Source: Meridianimarinicoccus marinus
GTDB taxonomy: Bacteria; Pseudomonadota; Alphaproteobacteria; Rhodobacterales; Rhodobacteraceae
Assembly (NCBI RefSeq): GCF_040689105.1
Contig: NZ_JBFBVU010000014.1
Location: forward strand, 38,942-102,941
Reading direction: 5' to 3'
DNA length: 64,000 bases
Shown one piece after another: positions 7,726 through 16,512 of this stretch (the stretch's first letter is position 1; each line of letters opens with the position of its first letter). A program made the position numbers and the translations under genes. The notes beneath the pieces were generated by a model. The model did not search any database and was not told where the DNA came from. It was given only the letters and a program-made list of their open reading frames with translations.

Positions 7726-9162
7726 TCAGTACTTCATATAGACCGTGCGTTTCTGCAGGAAGCAGTCCAGCCCGTGCACGCCATCTTCGCCGCCCAGACC
7801 CGACAGCTTGTGGCCGTTGTGGTAGCCTTGGATGTAGCCGATGATCCCCTGGTTCATGAAGATGGTGCCGGTTTCCATGCGCTGGATCGCGTCCATCTGG
7901 ATCGCCTGATCGCGGGTCCACAGATAGGCCGACAGACCGTCGCGGCGGGCGTTGGTGATCGCCAGCGCCTCTTCGAAGCCGTCTATCTTCACGATGGGCA
8001 GCACCGGGCCGAAGGTTTCCTCGGCCACGCAGGGGGTATCGGCCCTGGCGTTGACCAGAACGGTGGGCGCGTACCAATGGCCGGACTCGAAGGCTTCGCC
8101 CTGGGGCCGGTTGCCACCAAGCGCGATCTCGGCGCCGCCGGCGACCGAAGCCGCCACCAGTTTCTCGGTCCGGTCGCGGGCGCCAGCGGTGGTCAGCGGG
8201 CCCATGCCGCCGTTGGTCATCGGATCGCCGGGCTGCACGCGGGCGGCGTGGGCCAGAACCTTCTCGGTGAATTCATCGGCGACGCTGTCTTCCACCAGCA
8301 CCGCCTCGGCGCAGATGCAGACCTGCCCGCAGTTGGCATAGCGTGCTGTTACCGCCGCCTCTGCCGCCGCGTCGATATCGGCATCCTTCAACACCACGAA
8401 AGGCGCATTGCCGCCCAGTTCCAGCACCAGCGCGGCTAGGTTCTCGGACGCCGATTTCGCAATCGCCTGCCCGCCGGGGGTGGAGCCGGTCATCGACACC
8501 AACCGCGTCATGGGCGAGGTCACCAGCTTTGACGGCATCTCGATCCCGGTGCCCGACAGCATGTTGACCACGCCCTTGGGCAGCCCGGCCTTCAGCACCA
8601 GCTTGCAGAACTCGGACGCGGTGACCGGGGTGGCCTCGTTGGGTTTGAGGATCATCGTGTTGCCGGTGACCAGCGCCGGCCCCAGCTTGCGCCCGATTAG
8701 CGCCAGAGGGTAGTTGTAGGCGCACAACCCGATGGTGACGCCGTAAGGCACGCGGTAGATGAAAAGCTGTTCGTTGGGCCGGTCCGCCGGGAAAATGTCA
8801 CCGCGCAACCGCCGCGCGGCCTCGGCGGCATAGGACATGTATCGGACGGTGTCATCGACCTCGGCCGCGGCCGCGGCCAGCGACTTGCCCTGTTCCAGCA
8901 CCAGAAGGCGCGCGAAATGGGCTTTCTCGGCCTTCAGCGCATCACAGATCTTGTAGAGGTACTCGGCCCGCGTCTGCGCCGGCAGCAGCGCCCAGGACTG
9001 CTGTGCCCGGTACGAGCTTTCCAGCGCCGCCTGCGCATCCTCGGCGGTGCAATCGGGCATCTCGGCCCAGACCTCGCCGGTGGCGGGGTTTTCCACCGAA
9101 AAGCGTGCGCCGGAAGAACTGTCGATCCATTGGTTGCCGATGAAACAGCGATAGGTTTCCAT
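7726..9162 (-). CDS. NAD-dependent aldehyde dehydrogenase, AldA (lactaldehyde/glycolaldehyde) type
   Basis: 478 residues, a full-length ALDH. The catalytic Cys is in NCGQVCICAEA near residue 280 and the general-base Glu in LELGGNAPF near 245. The cofactor segment is SMTGSTPGG, and the conserved PFG-type motif is EETFGPVLPIVK. The NCGQVC context and the C-terminus (GGEDGVHGLDCFLQKRTVYMKY) closely resemble E. coli AldA, which oxidises lactaldehyde and glycolaldehyde formed by aldolase cleavage of deoxy sugars and pentoses. It is downstream of a sugar ABC transporter (32-base gap), which supports that role, but no linked aldolase or kinase is present in the window. ATG 9162 follows GGAGG. Confidence 0.87.
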   Translation of the reverse strand: METYRCFIGNQWIDSSSGARFSVENPATGEVWAEMPDCTAEDAQAALESSYRAQQSWALLPAQTRAEYLYKICDALKAEKAHFARLLVLEQGKSLAAAAAEVDDTVRYMSYAAEAARRLRGDIFPADRPNEQLFIYRVPYGVTIGLCAYNYPLALIGRKLGPALVTGNTMILKPNEATPVTASEFCKLVLKAGLPKGVVNMLSGTGIEMPSKLVTSPMTRLVSMTGSTPGGQAIAKSASENLAALVLELGGNAPFVVLKDADIDAAAEAAVTARYANCGQVCICAEAVLVEDSVADEFTEKVLAHAARVQPGDPMTNGGMGPLTTAGARDRTEKLVAASVAGGAEIALGGNRPQGEAFESGHWYAPTVLVNARADTPCVAEETFGPVLPIVKIDGFEEALAITNARRDGLSAYLWTRDQAIQMDAIQRMETGTIFMNQGIIGYIQGYHNGHKLSGLGGEDGVHGLDCFLQKRTVYMKY

Positions 9163-9193
9163 GATGGCCTCCTGTGCCGGAAATGGGATGGGA

Positions 9194-10195
9194 TCAGCCG
9201 GTGACGGCGACCCCGTGAATGCGGGCCGCGCGGGCGGCCTCGACGGATTTGCGCTGGCGGATGGCCGACAGGCGATCCACCGCCACCGCCGCCAGCAGAA
9301 CCGACCCCCGCACGATGTCATAGATGTAGGGCGAGGCGTTCATCAGGTTCAGCCCGTTGTCGATCAGCACCAGGAACACCGCCCCGATGACCGAGCCTGT
9401 CACCGTGCCCGACCCGCCGGTCAGCTTGGTGCCGCCAAGGATGACGGCGGCGATCACCGTGAACTCGATCCCGATGCCGATGCCCGATTGCAGTCCGCCG
9501 ACCCGTGCCAGCAGGATCAACGCGGCAATGCCGGTGACGAAGCCCGACAGCGCGTAGACTGCCACCGTGACCTTGCTGACCGGCAAGGTGGATTCCCGCG
9601 CCGAGCGTGCCGAATTTCCGATGGCGCGGGTAAACACCCCGAACCGGGTGCTGGTCAGCGCATAGACGCCCAGCACGAAGATCGCCCCGAGGATCAGGAT
9701 CGGCACCGGCACGCCCATCAGTTTGCCGTTGCCCAGAAACCCCATCTCGCGCGGGACCGGGATGTTCTGCGCGCCGGTCAAGTGGATCGCGGCGCCGCGA
9801 TAGATGGAATAGGTGGCCAGCGTGGTGATCAGCGGCGAGATCCGGAATTTCACCACCAGCAGCCCGTTCAGCGCCCCCAGTCCGGTCGCGCAGATCATCG
9901 CCGCGGTGAAGGCCAGCACATAGCTTTCGGTGTCGATCATCAACTGCGCGAACAGGGCCGATGTGAAGAACAGGATCGCGCCCACCGAGATGTCGATGCC
10001 GGCGGTCAGGATGATGAAGGTCATGCCGATGGCCATGATCGCGGTGACCGAGGCCTGCACAAGGATCGACTGGACGTTCGAAAGCGTCAGGAACACCGGC
10101 GACACGGTGGTCAGCAGCCCGGCCAGCAGCAGGGTGGCCACGGCAATGGCCATCCATTTCTGGCGGTGAAACAGGGTGCGCAGGGTGTCAGTCAT
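9194..10195 (-). CDS. Sugar ABC transporter permease (RbsC-like), second copy
   Basis: 333 residues with 8-10 membrane helices and the conserved RbsC-family loop seen in AVILGGTKLTGGSGTVTGSVIGA. The segment MTFIILTAGIDISVGAI corresponds to the MTxVIxxxGIDLSVG signature of sugar ABC permeases. The ATG at 10195 overlaps the ATPase gene by 8 bases and has GGAG upstream; an apparent longer frame upstream runs through the ATPase gene. It pairs with the permease at 11705-12649 to form a heterodimeric channel for a monosaccharide. Confidence 0.92.
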   Translation of the reverse strand: MTDTLRTLFHRQKWMAIAVATLLLAGLLTTVSPVFLTLSNVQSILVQASVTAIMAIGMTFIILTAGIDISVGAILFFTSALFAQLMIDTESYVLAFTAAMICATGLGALNGLLVVKFRISPLITTLATYSIYRGAAIHLTGAQNIPVPREMGFLGNGKLMGVPVPILILGAIFVLGVYALTSTRFGVFTRAIGNSARSARESTLPVSKVTVAVYALSGFVTGIAALILLARVGGLQSGIGIGIEFTVIAAVILGGTKLTGGSGTVTGSVIGAVFLVLIDNGLNLMNASPYIYDIVRGSVLLAAVAVDRLSAIRQRKSVEAARAARIHGVAVTG

Positions 10196-11708
10196 GGCCG
10201 GGGGCTCCGTCTGCGGCGCTGGCGGCCAGCGAGATGATCCGAACCGAGTCGTACTCGGCGCGCTGGAATTCTCCGACGATGTGGCCCTTGCGCATGACCA
10301 GCATCCGATGGGTCGTGTGCAGAAGCTCCGGCAGATCGGACGATACGATGATGATGGCTTTGCCGGCGCGGGCCAGATCGGCAATCGTGGCGTGGATGTC
10401 GAACTTGGCGCCGATGTCGACGCCCTTGGTGGGTTCGTCGAAGATCAGGATGTCCGGCGTCATGGACAGCCAGCGGCCCAGCAGTACCTTCTGCTGGTTG
10501 CCGCCCGACAGGTCGCTGACGTGGTTTTCGATGCTGGGCACCGAGATGTTGCGGGCGGAAACCTCATCGCGCGCACGATCCCGTTCACCGCGAAAGCCGA
10601 AGCCCTTCAGCGAGCGGCGCACGAAATTCAGGATCGTGGCGGCCGACAGGTTTTCCCGCACCGGGCGGTTCAGGAACAGCCCGTTGCTGCGCCGATCCTC
10701 GGGCACATAGCACACGCCTGCGGCCTTCATCGTTGCCACGGTGATCGGCGTCACCGGTTTGCCATGAACCTGGACACGACCATTGGCAGGGCGCAGGCCG
10801 AACAGGGCCTCGGCCATCTCGGTGCGCCCGGCGCCCATCAGTCCCGAGATGCCAAGGATTTCGCCGTGATGCACCGCGAAATTCACGTCCCTAAAATCGA
10901 CCGCTGTCAGCCCTTCGACCCGCAGCGCCACATCGGTGCTGGCCGGGGCCAGATCGACGCGCGAGTCCTCCAGCGTGCGGCCCACCATCATTTCTTCCAG
11001 CTTTCGCTGCGGCACCTCGGCCAGTGCACCGCCGCCCACCTGCTGGCCGTCTCGCAGCACGATATACTTGTCGCAGACGCGATAGATCTCTTCCATGAAG
11101 TGCGAGATGAAGATGATCGCCACACCGCGCGCCTTCAGCTTGTCGATGATGGCAAACAGCTTCTCGCGCTCGATCGCGGTGAGCGAGGTCGTGGGTTCGT
11201 CAAGGATCAGCACCCGGTCGGCTTGCAACAGCGCCTTGGCGATCTCGACCACCTGCTGTTGCCCCGCGCCCAGCGAATCCACCGTCGCCTGCGTGTCGAT
11301 CTCGATGCCCAGAAAGGCCAGTTGTGCGCGGGCGATCTGATCGGCACGGGCCCAGTCCACGCGCGCCGGGCGGCCGGGCAGATCGGTAATGCACATGTTT
11401 TCGGCCACGGTCAGGGCGCCGAACAGCGACAACTCCTGATGCACGGCGGAAATGCCATGCTCGCGGCCCTCGATATGCGGCACCGCCTGGCCATCGACCA
11501 GAATCTCGCCCTGGGTGGGCTGCAACAGGCCGCACAGCATGTTCTTGGTGGTGGATTTCCCGGCACCGTTTTCGCCCACCAGCCCGATGGTTTCGCCGGG
11601 ATAGATGTCGAAGGACACGTCGTTGACCACGGTCTTGCCGGCAAACGCCTTGGACAGGTGACGGACCGAGAGAACCGGATGGGTGGTGGCGCCAGTGTCC
11701 AGCATCAT
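10188..11708 (-). CDS. Sugar ABC transporter ATPase (RbsA/XylG/MglA type, two nucleotide-binding domains)
   Basis: 506 residues. Domain 1 (about 10-235) has Walker A GENGAGKST, signature LGAGQQQ and Walker B VLILDEPTTSL. Domain 2 (about 255-495) has the degenerate Walker A usual in this family (SGLMGAGRTE), signature LSGGNQQKV and Walker B ILIFDEPTKGVD. This is the cytosolic energy unit of a monosaccharide importer. The start may be ATG 11708 or 11705; both overlap the end of the upstream permease gene, and translation is probably coupled. The specific sugar (ribose, xylose or other) is not shown by the ATPase. Confidence 0.94.
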   Translation of the reverse strand: MMLDTGATTHPVLSVRHLSKAFAGKTVVNDVSFDIYPGETIGLVGENGAGKSTTKNMLCGLLQPTQGEILVDGQAVPHIEGREHGISAVHQELSLFGALTVAENMCITDLPGRPARVDWARADQIARAQLAFLGIEIDTQATVDSLGAGQQQVVEIAKALLQADRVLILDEPTTSLTAIEREKLFAIIDKLKARGVAIIFISHFMEEIYRVCDKYIVLRDGQQVGGGALAEVPQRKLEEMMVGRTLEDSRVDLAPASTDVALRVEGLTAVDFRDVNFAVHHGEILGISGLMGAGRTEMAEALFGLRPANGRVQVHGKPVTPITVATMKAAGVCYVPEDRRSNGLFLNRPVRENLSAATILNFVRRSLKGFGFRGERDRARDEVSARNISVPSIENHVSDLSGGNQQKVLLGRWLSMTPDILIFDEPTKGVDIGAKFDIHATIADLARAGKAIIIVSSDLPELLHTTHRMLVMRKGHIVGEFQRAEYDSVRIISLAASAADGAPGHD

Positions 11709-12649
11709 GCCTCTCTCTGCCCCGAGAACTTCATCGCCAGCCAGGTGCCGAAGAAGATCAGGATGCCCTGAATGATAAGCTGGTCATAGAAGGGGATGCC
11801 CACGAGGTTCAGCCCGTTGGTCAGGATCGCCAGCAGCAGCACGCCCAGCACCGTGCGTTCGACCGAGCCTTCACCGCCGGTCATCGAGGTGCCGCCCAGC
11901 ACCACCGCGCCGATGATGATCAACAGAAGCGTGTCGCCGACGCCCGGAATGGCGTTGCCCAGATTGGCGATCGAGATGAACCCGGCCACGCCGCCCAGAA
12001 CGCCCGAGACCAGATAGACCGTGAATTCGGTGAACGGCACGTTGATGCCGGTATAGCGCGCCGCATCGGGGTTCGATCCCACCAGCATGACATGCCGGCC
12101 CCAGGTGGTCATGCCCAGCCCGATCACCGATACGATCACCAGCACCAGCCCGACAATTGTGACCGCCGGGATGCCAAACCACGACAGGAACCCGAAATCC
12201 ATCACCCAGAAGGGGGTGCCCTTCACCGCGATCCCCGCGCTCAGCACGAAGGCGATGCCACGGGCGATCAATTGGGTTGCCATGGTGGTGATGAACGGGG
12301 TCAGACGGAGGTATCCGATCAGCACCCCGTTGACGGCACCGAACACGGCGCCCACCACGATGGCCGCCAGAACGCCCAGCGGTACGCTGCCGGTTTTCGC
12401 CATCACCAGCCCCGAAATCACGGCGCTGGCGCTGATCACCGTCGAGATCGACAGGTCGATGCCGCCGATCAGGAACACGAAGGTCATGCCGATGGCCGCG
12501 ATCAGGACAACGGCGTTGGCGCCCAGCATCGCCTCGATATTGCCCGAGGTCATGAAATACGGAGACAGCAGCGAAAACGCGACCGCCAGCGCCCCGATGA
12601 TCGGGATCGCGGGATATGTTTTCAGCGATGCCACGGTGGTTTTCAGCAT
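11705..12649 (-). CDS. Sugar ABC transporter permease (RbsC-like), first copy
   Basis: 314 residues, multi-pass membrane protein with the family signature MTFVFLIGGIDLSISTV near residue 57 and VVLGGTSMTGGEGSVERTVLG near 230. Paralogous to the permease at 9194-10195; having two different permeases in one sugar operon is common in alphaproteobacteria. The upstream binding-protein gene is separated by 75 bases containing a very stable hairpin. Confidence 0.92.
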   Translation of the reverse strand: MLKTTVASLKTYPAIPIIGALAVAFSLLSPYFMTSGNIEAMLGANAVVLIAAIGMTFVFLIGGIDLSISTVISASAVISGLVMAKTGSVPLGVLAAIVVGAVFGAVNGVLIGYLRLTPFITTMATQLIARGIAFVLSAGIAVKGTPFWVMDFGFLSWFGIPAVTIVGLVLVIVSVIGLGMTTWGRHVMLVGSNPDAARYTGINVPFTEFTVYLVSGVLGGVAGFISIANLGNAIPGVGDTLLLIIIGAVVLGGTSMTGGEGSVERTVLGVLLLAILTNGLNLVGIPFYDQLIIQGILIFFGTWLAMKFSGQREA

Positions 12650-12679
12650 ATGTCGGTCCGGATCCCAGATGACAGGGAC

Positions 12680-12708
12680 GCGGGCGCGCCGGGTTCCGGC
12701 GCGCCCGC
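12680..12708 (-). terminator. Intra-operon hairpin after the sugar-binding-protein gene
   Basis: A perfect 13-bp stem, GCGGGCGCGCCGG (12680-12692) with CCGGCGCGCCCGC (12696-12708), around a 3-base loop. No U run follows on the leftward transcript, so partial termination or protection of the upstream mRNA is more likely than complete stop. Confidence 0.65.
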
Positions 12709-12724
12709 TGGGAAAGTCGGGGGG

Positions 12725-13675
12725 TTACTTGGCACCCCAGATCGTTGCCTTGTTCGCCTCGGCCGTCTCGGTGGTGTAGAAATCGCCGGGGATCACGTTG
12801 ATGCGCTCGACCGTCTTGCCGTCCAGAATGTCGGCCACCAGTTCCACTGCCTTGCGGCCGGTGGCCTCGGTTCCCATCACGACGAACCCGTCGGCCACGC
12901 CCTTGACCACCGCCTGGTAGCCATCGTTGGAGCCATTGACCCCGGTCACGACCACATGACCCGGCTCGCCCACGGGCACGATCTTGCCCAAATCTGCCAA
13001 CACGGTTTCAACGCCCGGAATATGGGTGTCGGTGGCAGCGAAGACAGCGTCGATGTCGGGATTGGCCTGGAAGGCGTTCTGGGTGCCCGCCAGTGCGCGG
13101 GCGCTGTCCCAATCGGTCGGCACTTCAAGAATCGTGACGTTCTGCAGGCTGGAAATACCTTCGCGGAACCCTTTGGAGCGGTCGATGCCGTTCTGGTCGT
13201 TCAGCGCGCCGATCAGCTCGACAATAGTGATTTCGCCGTCCACATCGGCCAGCGCCTTGGCGGTGTATTCGCCCGCAAGGCGGCCATCCCAGATCGAATC
13301 CGGGCCAACGAACGCCTGCACGACGCGGCTGTCGGGCAGGTCGCGGTCATAGGCCACAACCGGGATATTGGCCTTCTTGGCGGCCATCAGGGCGCGTTCG
13401 ATGGTGTTCTGATCCACGGCGCAGACAAGGATCGCATCGACCTCCTGCGTGATCAGCGACTGGATCTGTGCGTTCTGCTGCTGGGCATCGCCATCGGCGA
13501 CGACCTCGACAATCTCGAACCCGCGCGCGGCGGCCTCGGCCTTGATGCCGTCGTTCACTGCCACGCGGCTTTCGAACAGCTGATCGACCGACAGGCCGAT
13601 CTTGATGTCGTCCGCCCATGCGGCGGTGGTTGCAAGCACTGTTGTCGTGGCCAGCGCGCCAAGTAGTTTCTTCAT
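12725..13675 (-). CDS. Sugar ABC transporter periplasmic binding protein (LacI-fold, RbsB/XylF-like)
   Basis: 316 residues with a signal peptide (MKKLLGALATTTVLATTAAWA, cleavage before DDIKIG). The type I periplasmic fold of the ribose/xylose class is seen in IQSLITQEVDAILVCAVD, NIPVVAYDRDLPDS, and DAVFAATDTHIPG. Start ATG 13675 has GGGAGG 8 bases upstream; the open frame extends further, but that region carries the promoter repeats and no signal peptide. It is the first gene of the leftward operon to the cupin at 7286. Confidence 0.92.
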   Translation of the reverse strand: MKKLLGALATTTVLATTAAWADDIKIGLSVDQLFESRVAVNDGIKAEAAARGFEIVEVVADGDAQQQNAQIQSLITQEVDAILVCAVDQNTIERALMAAKKANIPVVAYDRDLPDSRVVQAFVGPDSIWDGRLAGEYTAKALADVDGEITIVELIGALNDQNGIDRSKGFREGISSLQNVTILEVPTDWDSARALAGTQNAFQANPDIDAVFAATDTHIPGVETVLADLGKIVPVGEPGHVVVTGVNGSNDGYQAVVKGVADGFVVMGTEATGRKAVELVADILDGKTVERINVIPGDFYTTETAEANKATIWGAK

Positions 13676-13804
13676 GTCAAGATACCTCCCCTTGAAAGAA
13701 CCGGCCCGGCGCCCGACCGCTTTATCACGGCGAATGCACAGGCCTGACGGTCCGGGTTGCTGCCTGAACCGCCGTACGATTTTATATAGGCAAATAGGTT
13801 CTGT

Positions 13805-13919
13805 ATACGCAAGTAATATTTGGACGGACCATAAAGAGCTGCAGCGAGCCGGATAAACAGTCAAGATACGCAAGTCAACTGGAACTCGGCCAACCCCTAA
13901 AGCCTGTTTGGACGGACCA
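13805..13919 (-). promoter_or_regulatory. Paired direct repeats upstream of the sugar ABC operon
   Basis: ATACGCAAGT occurs at 13805-13814 and 13866-13875 (61 bases apart), and TTTGGACGGACCA at 13819-13831 and 13907-13919 (88 bases apart), all in the same orientation. The second copy of the longer element extends to TTTGGACGGACCAAA, an inverted repeat with TTTGG/CCAAA arms. They lie 130-245 bases upstream of the binding-protein start. The regulator is not identified. Confidence 0.5.
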
Positions 13920-13980
13920 AAATAGCATACACGGATTCTCTGGAAACGCAATCGGGAGATTATTCAGGGTCAGAACAGCA

Positions 13981-14009
13981 AAAGGCCCGGCAGGGGGTGC
14001 CGGGCCTTT
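13981..14009 (-). terminator. Rho-independent terminator of the semialdehyde dehydrogenase gene
   Basis: A perfect 12-bp inverted repeat AAAGGCCCGGCA (13981-13992) and TGCCGGGCCTTT (13998-14009) with a 5-base loop. It starts 31 bases after the dehydrogenase stop, and the leftward transcript ends the stem with UUUU. Confidence 0.8.
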
Positions 14010-14040
14010 GCAATGATTTTGGATCAGTTCGGGGCGCGGA

Positions 14041-15552
14041 TCAGCGCAGATCTTCGGGCAGAAGTGCCGCCGGCAGGTTCTGGTAGCAGACCGGACGCAG
14101 GAAGCGGCGGATCGACAGGGTGCCGACCGACGTGGCACCGAAGTTGGTGGAGGCGGGATATGGGCCGCCGTGCACCATGCTGTCCGAAACCTCGACCCCG
14201 GTGGGGAAGCCGTTGGCCAGCACCCGTCCGGCCTTGCGCTCCAGCACCGGAATGAAGGTGGCGGCGACATCCGTGTCGGCGGCGTCCACATGCAGGGTGC
14301 AGGTCAATTGGCCTTGCAGCGCCTCGGCGACGGCGCGCATCTGATCGGCGTCCTCGACGGTCACCACCAGCCCCAGCGGACCGAAGACCTCTTCCGCCAG
14401 AACCTCGTTGTCCAGCCAGGTCTTTGCGTCGGTGACGAACAGGTAGGGCGCGGCGGTGCGGGCCTCGCAACTGGTGGTCAGGACTTCGCGGACCCCGGCC
14501 GTGGCCGCGACCCGGCGCTGGCCGGCGCGATAGGCGTCGGCGATGCCATCGGTCAGCATGGTCTGCGGCGCGGTGGCGTTCAGGGCCTCGGTCGCGGTGG
14601 CGATGAAGGCATCGGCCTGGGGTCCCGCGCGCAGCACGGCGATGCCGGGGTTTGTGCAAAATTGTCCGGCGCCCATGGTCAGCGATCCCGCCCAGCCCTT
14701 GGCGATCTCGTCGCCGCGGGCCGACAGGGCCGCGTCGAAGATGAACATCGGGTTGACCGACCCCAACTCGCCGAAGAAGGGGATCGGCTCGGGGCGGCTG
14801 GCACAGAGGTCGAACAGCGCGCGGCCGCCGCCCAACGAGCCGGTGAAGCCCACGGCCTTGATGTTGGGATGCTGCACCAGCGCCGCGCCGACCTGGCGGT
14901 TGCCGCCCTGGATCAGGCTGAACACCCCCGGATGCATGTCGCATTTCTGGATCGCGGCATGTATGGCCTCGGCCACGATCTCGCCGGTGCCGGGATGGGC
15001 GCTGTGCCCCTTGACGACCACCGGGCAGCCGGCGGCCAGCGCGGCGGCGGTGTCGCCGCCTGCGGTCGAGAACGCCAGCGGGAAATTCGAGGCGCCGAAG
15101 ACCGCGACCGGGCCGATGGGGCGCTGCATCATAAACAGCTCGGGGCGGGGCAGGGGCGCGCGATCGGGCAGGGCCGCGTCATGGCGGCGATCCAGGTAGT
15201 CGCCCTTCAGGATGTGCTCGGCGAACAGCCGAAGCTGGCCGGTGGTGCGCCCGCGCTCGCCCTGAAGCCGCGCTTCGGGCAGGCCGGTTTCGGCGCTGCC
15301 GATGGCGGTGATGTCGTCGGCGCGCGCTTCAATCTCGTCGGCGATGGCGTTCAGGAACGCGGCGCGGCTTTCGCGGCTGGAATTGCCATAGCTGGCAAAG
15401 GCCGCTTCGGCGGCCTGCGCCGCGGCATCCACGTCCGACACCCGGCCAACCGAAAAGTCAAACGACGGTCCCGTGGCGGGCTCGGACGGGAAGCGATTGT
15501 CTCCGGCGACCCAGGTGCCTGCAATCAGGTGATTTCCGTGTGGGTGAAACAT
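14041..15552 (-). CDS. 2,5-dioxovalerate (alpha-ketoglutarate semialdehyde) dehydrogenase, NADP-type ALDH
   Basis: 503 residues. It belongs to the ALDH branch that oxidises alpha-ketoglutarate semialdehyde to 2-oxoglutarate. Typical features are the catalytic Cys in MGAGQFCTNPG near residue 300, Glu in FFGELGSVNP near 265, the VFGASNFPLAFS segment near 150, and the C-terminal GPYPASTNFGATSVGTLSI. This is the last step of trans-4-hydroxyproline breakdown and also of some pentose and hexaric-acid routes. The surrounding hydroxyproline genes favour the first. A GGATAC half-site lies about 50 bases upstream, and the GntR gene precedes it by 110 bases. Confidence 0.9.
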   Translation of the reverse strand: MFHPHGNHLIAGTWVAGDNRFPSEPATGPSFDFSVGRVSDVDAAAQAAEAAFASYGNSSRESRAAFLNAIADEIEARADDITAIGSAETGLPEARLQGERGRTTGQLRLFAEHILKGDYLDRRHDAALPDRAPLPRPELFMMQRPIGPVAVFGASNFPLAFSTAGGDTAAALAAGCPVVVKGHSAHPGTGEIVAEAIHAAIQKCDMHPGVFSLIQGGNRQVGAALVQHPNIKAVGFTGSLGGGRALFDLCASRPEPIPFFGELGSVNPMFIFDAALSARGDEIAKGWAGSLTMGAGQFCTNPGIAVLRAGPQADAFIATATEALNATAPQTMLTDGIADAYRAGQRRVAATAGVREVLTTSCEARTAAPYLFVTDAKTWLDNEVLAEEVFGPLGLVVTVEDADQMRAVAEALQGQLTCTLHVDAADTDVAATFIPVLERKAGRVLANGFPTGVEVSDSMVHGGPYPASTNFGATSVGTLSIRRFLRPVCYQNLPAALLPEDLR

Positions 15553-15600
15553 TGTCTGGCCTCTGTCTTGTGTAAGCAGTGGAGTGCGATGATCTGAAGG

Positions 15601-15608
15601 TTGGATAC
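15601..15608. promoter_or_regulatory. Possible GntR half-site upstream of semialdehyde dehydrogenase
   Basis: TTGGATAC matches eight consecutive bases of the operator-like sequence at 16385-16396 and lies 49 bases upstream of the dehydrogenase start. Only one half is recognisable, so the call is weak alone. Confidence 0.35.
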
Positions 15609-15639
15609 GTGGGGCCCGGCTGCTGGCGCAACCGGATTT

Positions 15640-15657
15640 CCCGCCGGGACGGGCGGG
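15640..15657 (-). terminator. Weak hairpin after the GntR gene
   Basis: CCCGCC (15640-15645) and GGCGGG (15652-15657) pair around 6 bases directly after the GntR stop. No U run follows, so it may only attenuate readthrough into the dehydrogenase gene. Confidence 0.3.
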
Positions 15658-15662
15658 GGTCG

Positions 15663-16355
15663 TCAGGCAGTCGTGTTCTCGGGGGATGTCGCGCGGTTTT
15701 CCGCCACCAGCGCCAGCAAGGCATCCTTCGTGCGTGTGATGTGCCAGGTCAGCATCGCGCAGGCGCCGTCGATATCGCGTGCCTGCGCCAGGGCCAGCAG
15801 GTCGCGATGCTCCTTCTTGGCGGGTTCGCGCTGCTGCATGACGCTCAGGTGCATCCGGACGTAGCGGTCGGAATGCAGGCTGACCCCTTGCAGAACCTCA
15901 TTGGTCAGGCGCCGGTCGGCGGCGGCATACAGGGCCGAATGGTACAGATGGTTCAGCGACCCCCATTTGCCCACGTCATCGGCATCATAGGAAGATTCCA
16001 TCGCCACCAGAATCTCGTCGCAGCGGGCGAAATCCGTGGCGGTCATGGCCGGGATGGCGCGGCGGAACAGATCGACTTCCAACAGCATGCGCAGGTCGAA
16101 GATCTCGGCGATTTCGCGCAGGGAATGCTTGGTCACGGTGGCGCCGCGATTGTTGGTGAATTGCACCAGCCCCTCGGCATCCAGCCGCTTCAGCGCCTCG
16201 CGGATCGGCATGCGCGACACGTCGTATTCCTCGGCCAGGTTTTCCTGCCGGATGGTTTCGCCTTCGGCCAGCTCGCCGCTGAGGATACGTTCGCGCAGAT
16301 CGTCCGCGATGATGTCCGGAAGGGTGCTTTTCTTGACAGCACGCGTGCCTGCCAT
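15663..16355 (-). CDS. GntR-family regulator, FCD subfamily
   Basis: 230 residues. The N-terminal winged helix (about residues 10-75) has the GntR pattern GELAEGETIRQENLAEEYDVSRMPIREALKRL. The C-terminal all-helical FCD domain carries the metal/ligand residues usual for the family (DLRMLLEVDLFRRA, SLNHLYHSALY, EHRDLLALAQARD). The start at ATG 16355 has AAGAGG 7 bases upstream; a GTG 14 codons earlier lies inside an operator-like palindrome and is less likely. Divergent from the Ldh-family reductase, with two GGATACA palindromes between them. Its position and sites suggest it controls the hydroxyproline genes on both sides and itself; whether it represses or activates is not shown. Confidence 0.9.
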   Translation of the reverse strand: MAGTRAVKKSTLPDIIADDLRERILSGELAEGETIRQENLAEEYDVSRMPIREALKRLDAEGLVQFTNNRGATVTKHSLREIAEIFDLRMLLEVDLFRRAIPAMTATDFARCDEILVAMESSYDADDVGKWGSLNHLYHSALYAAADRRLTNEVLQGVSLHSDRYVRMHLSVMQQREPAKKEHRDLLALAQARDIDGACAMLTWHITRTKDALLALVAENRATSPENTTA

Positions 16356-16381
16356 TTGGGGCCTCTTGGAGAACTGTTTTC

Positions 16382-16396
16382 CGTATTTTGGATACA
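16382..16396. promoter_or_regulatory. GntR operator candidate (gntR-proximal)
   Basis: CGTATTT-T-GGATACA, an imperfect version of the palindrome at 16477. It lies 27 bases before the GntR ATG. Its reverse strand TGTATCCAAAAT is repeated exactly at 28946-28957, upstream of the transporter gene of the same island. Confidence 0.55.
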
Positions 16397-16476
16397 CTAG
16401 GAATTTTCCCCAATTTTATCAAGCGGGAAACGACGCCGGAGTCTGGAGATTGGGATGGAACCGACGACAAGTATGT

Positions 16477-16491
16477 TGTATCCCGGATACA
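16477..16491. promoter_or_regulatory. GntR operator candidate (reductase-proximal)
   Basis: TGTATCC-C-GGATACA is a perfect 15-base palindrome, 22 bases upstream of the reductase start. FCD-type GntR regulators bind short palindromes with GTA/TAC cores, which this fits. Confidence 0.65.
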
Positions 16492-16512
16492 GAAATCACT
16501 GCGGAGACCCGG

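Larger units (their letters stand above)
13676..14040. other. Intergenic region: sugar operon promoter area and upstream terminator
   Basis: 365 bases with no convincing gene. The right part holds the terminator at 13981-14009 of the aldehyde dehydrogenase gene. The middle is AT-rich and holds two pairs of direct repeats (13805-13919) that are good candidates for operators of the leftward sugar operon. No RNA gene was recognised. Confidence 0.6.

Noticed and set aside
13676..14040. Small RNA gene in the long intergenic gap
   Set aside because: Only a terminator and direct repeats are visible; nothing distinguishes an RNA gene without expression data.
16356..16397. GTG start 14 codons upstream for the GntR regulator
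   Set aside because: It would overlap the GGATACA palindrome and lacks a ribosome site, whereas ATG 16355 has AAGAGG at a good distance.
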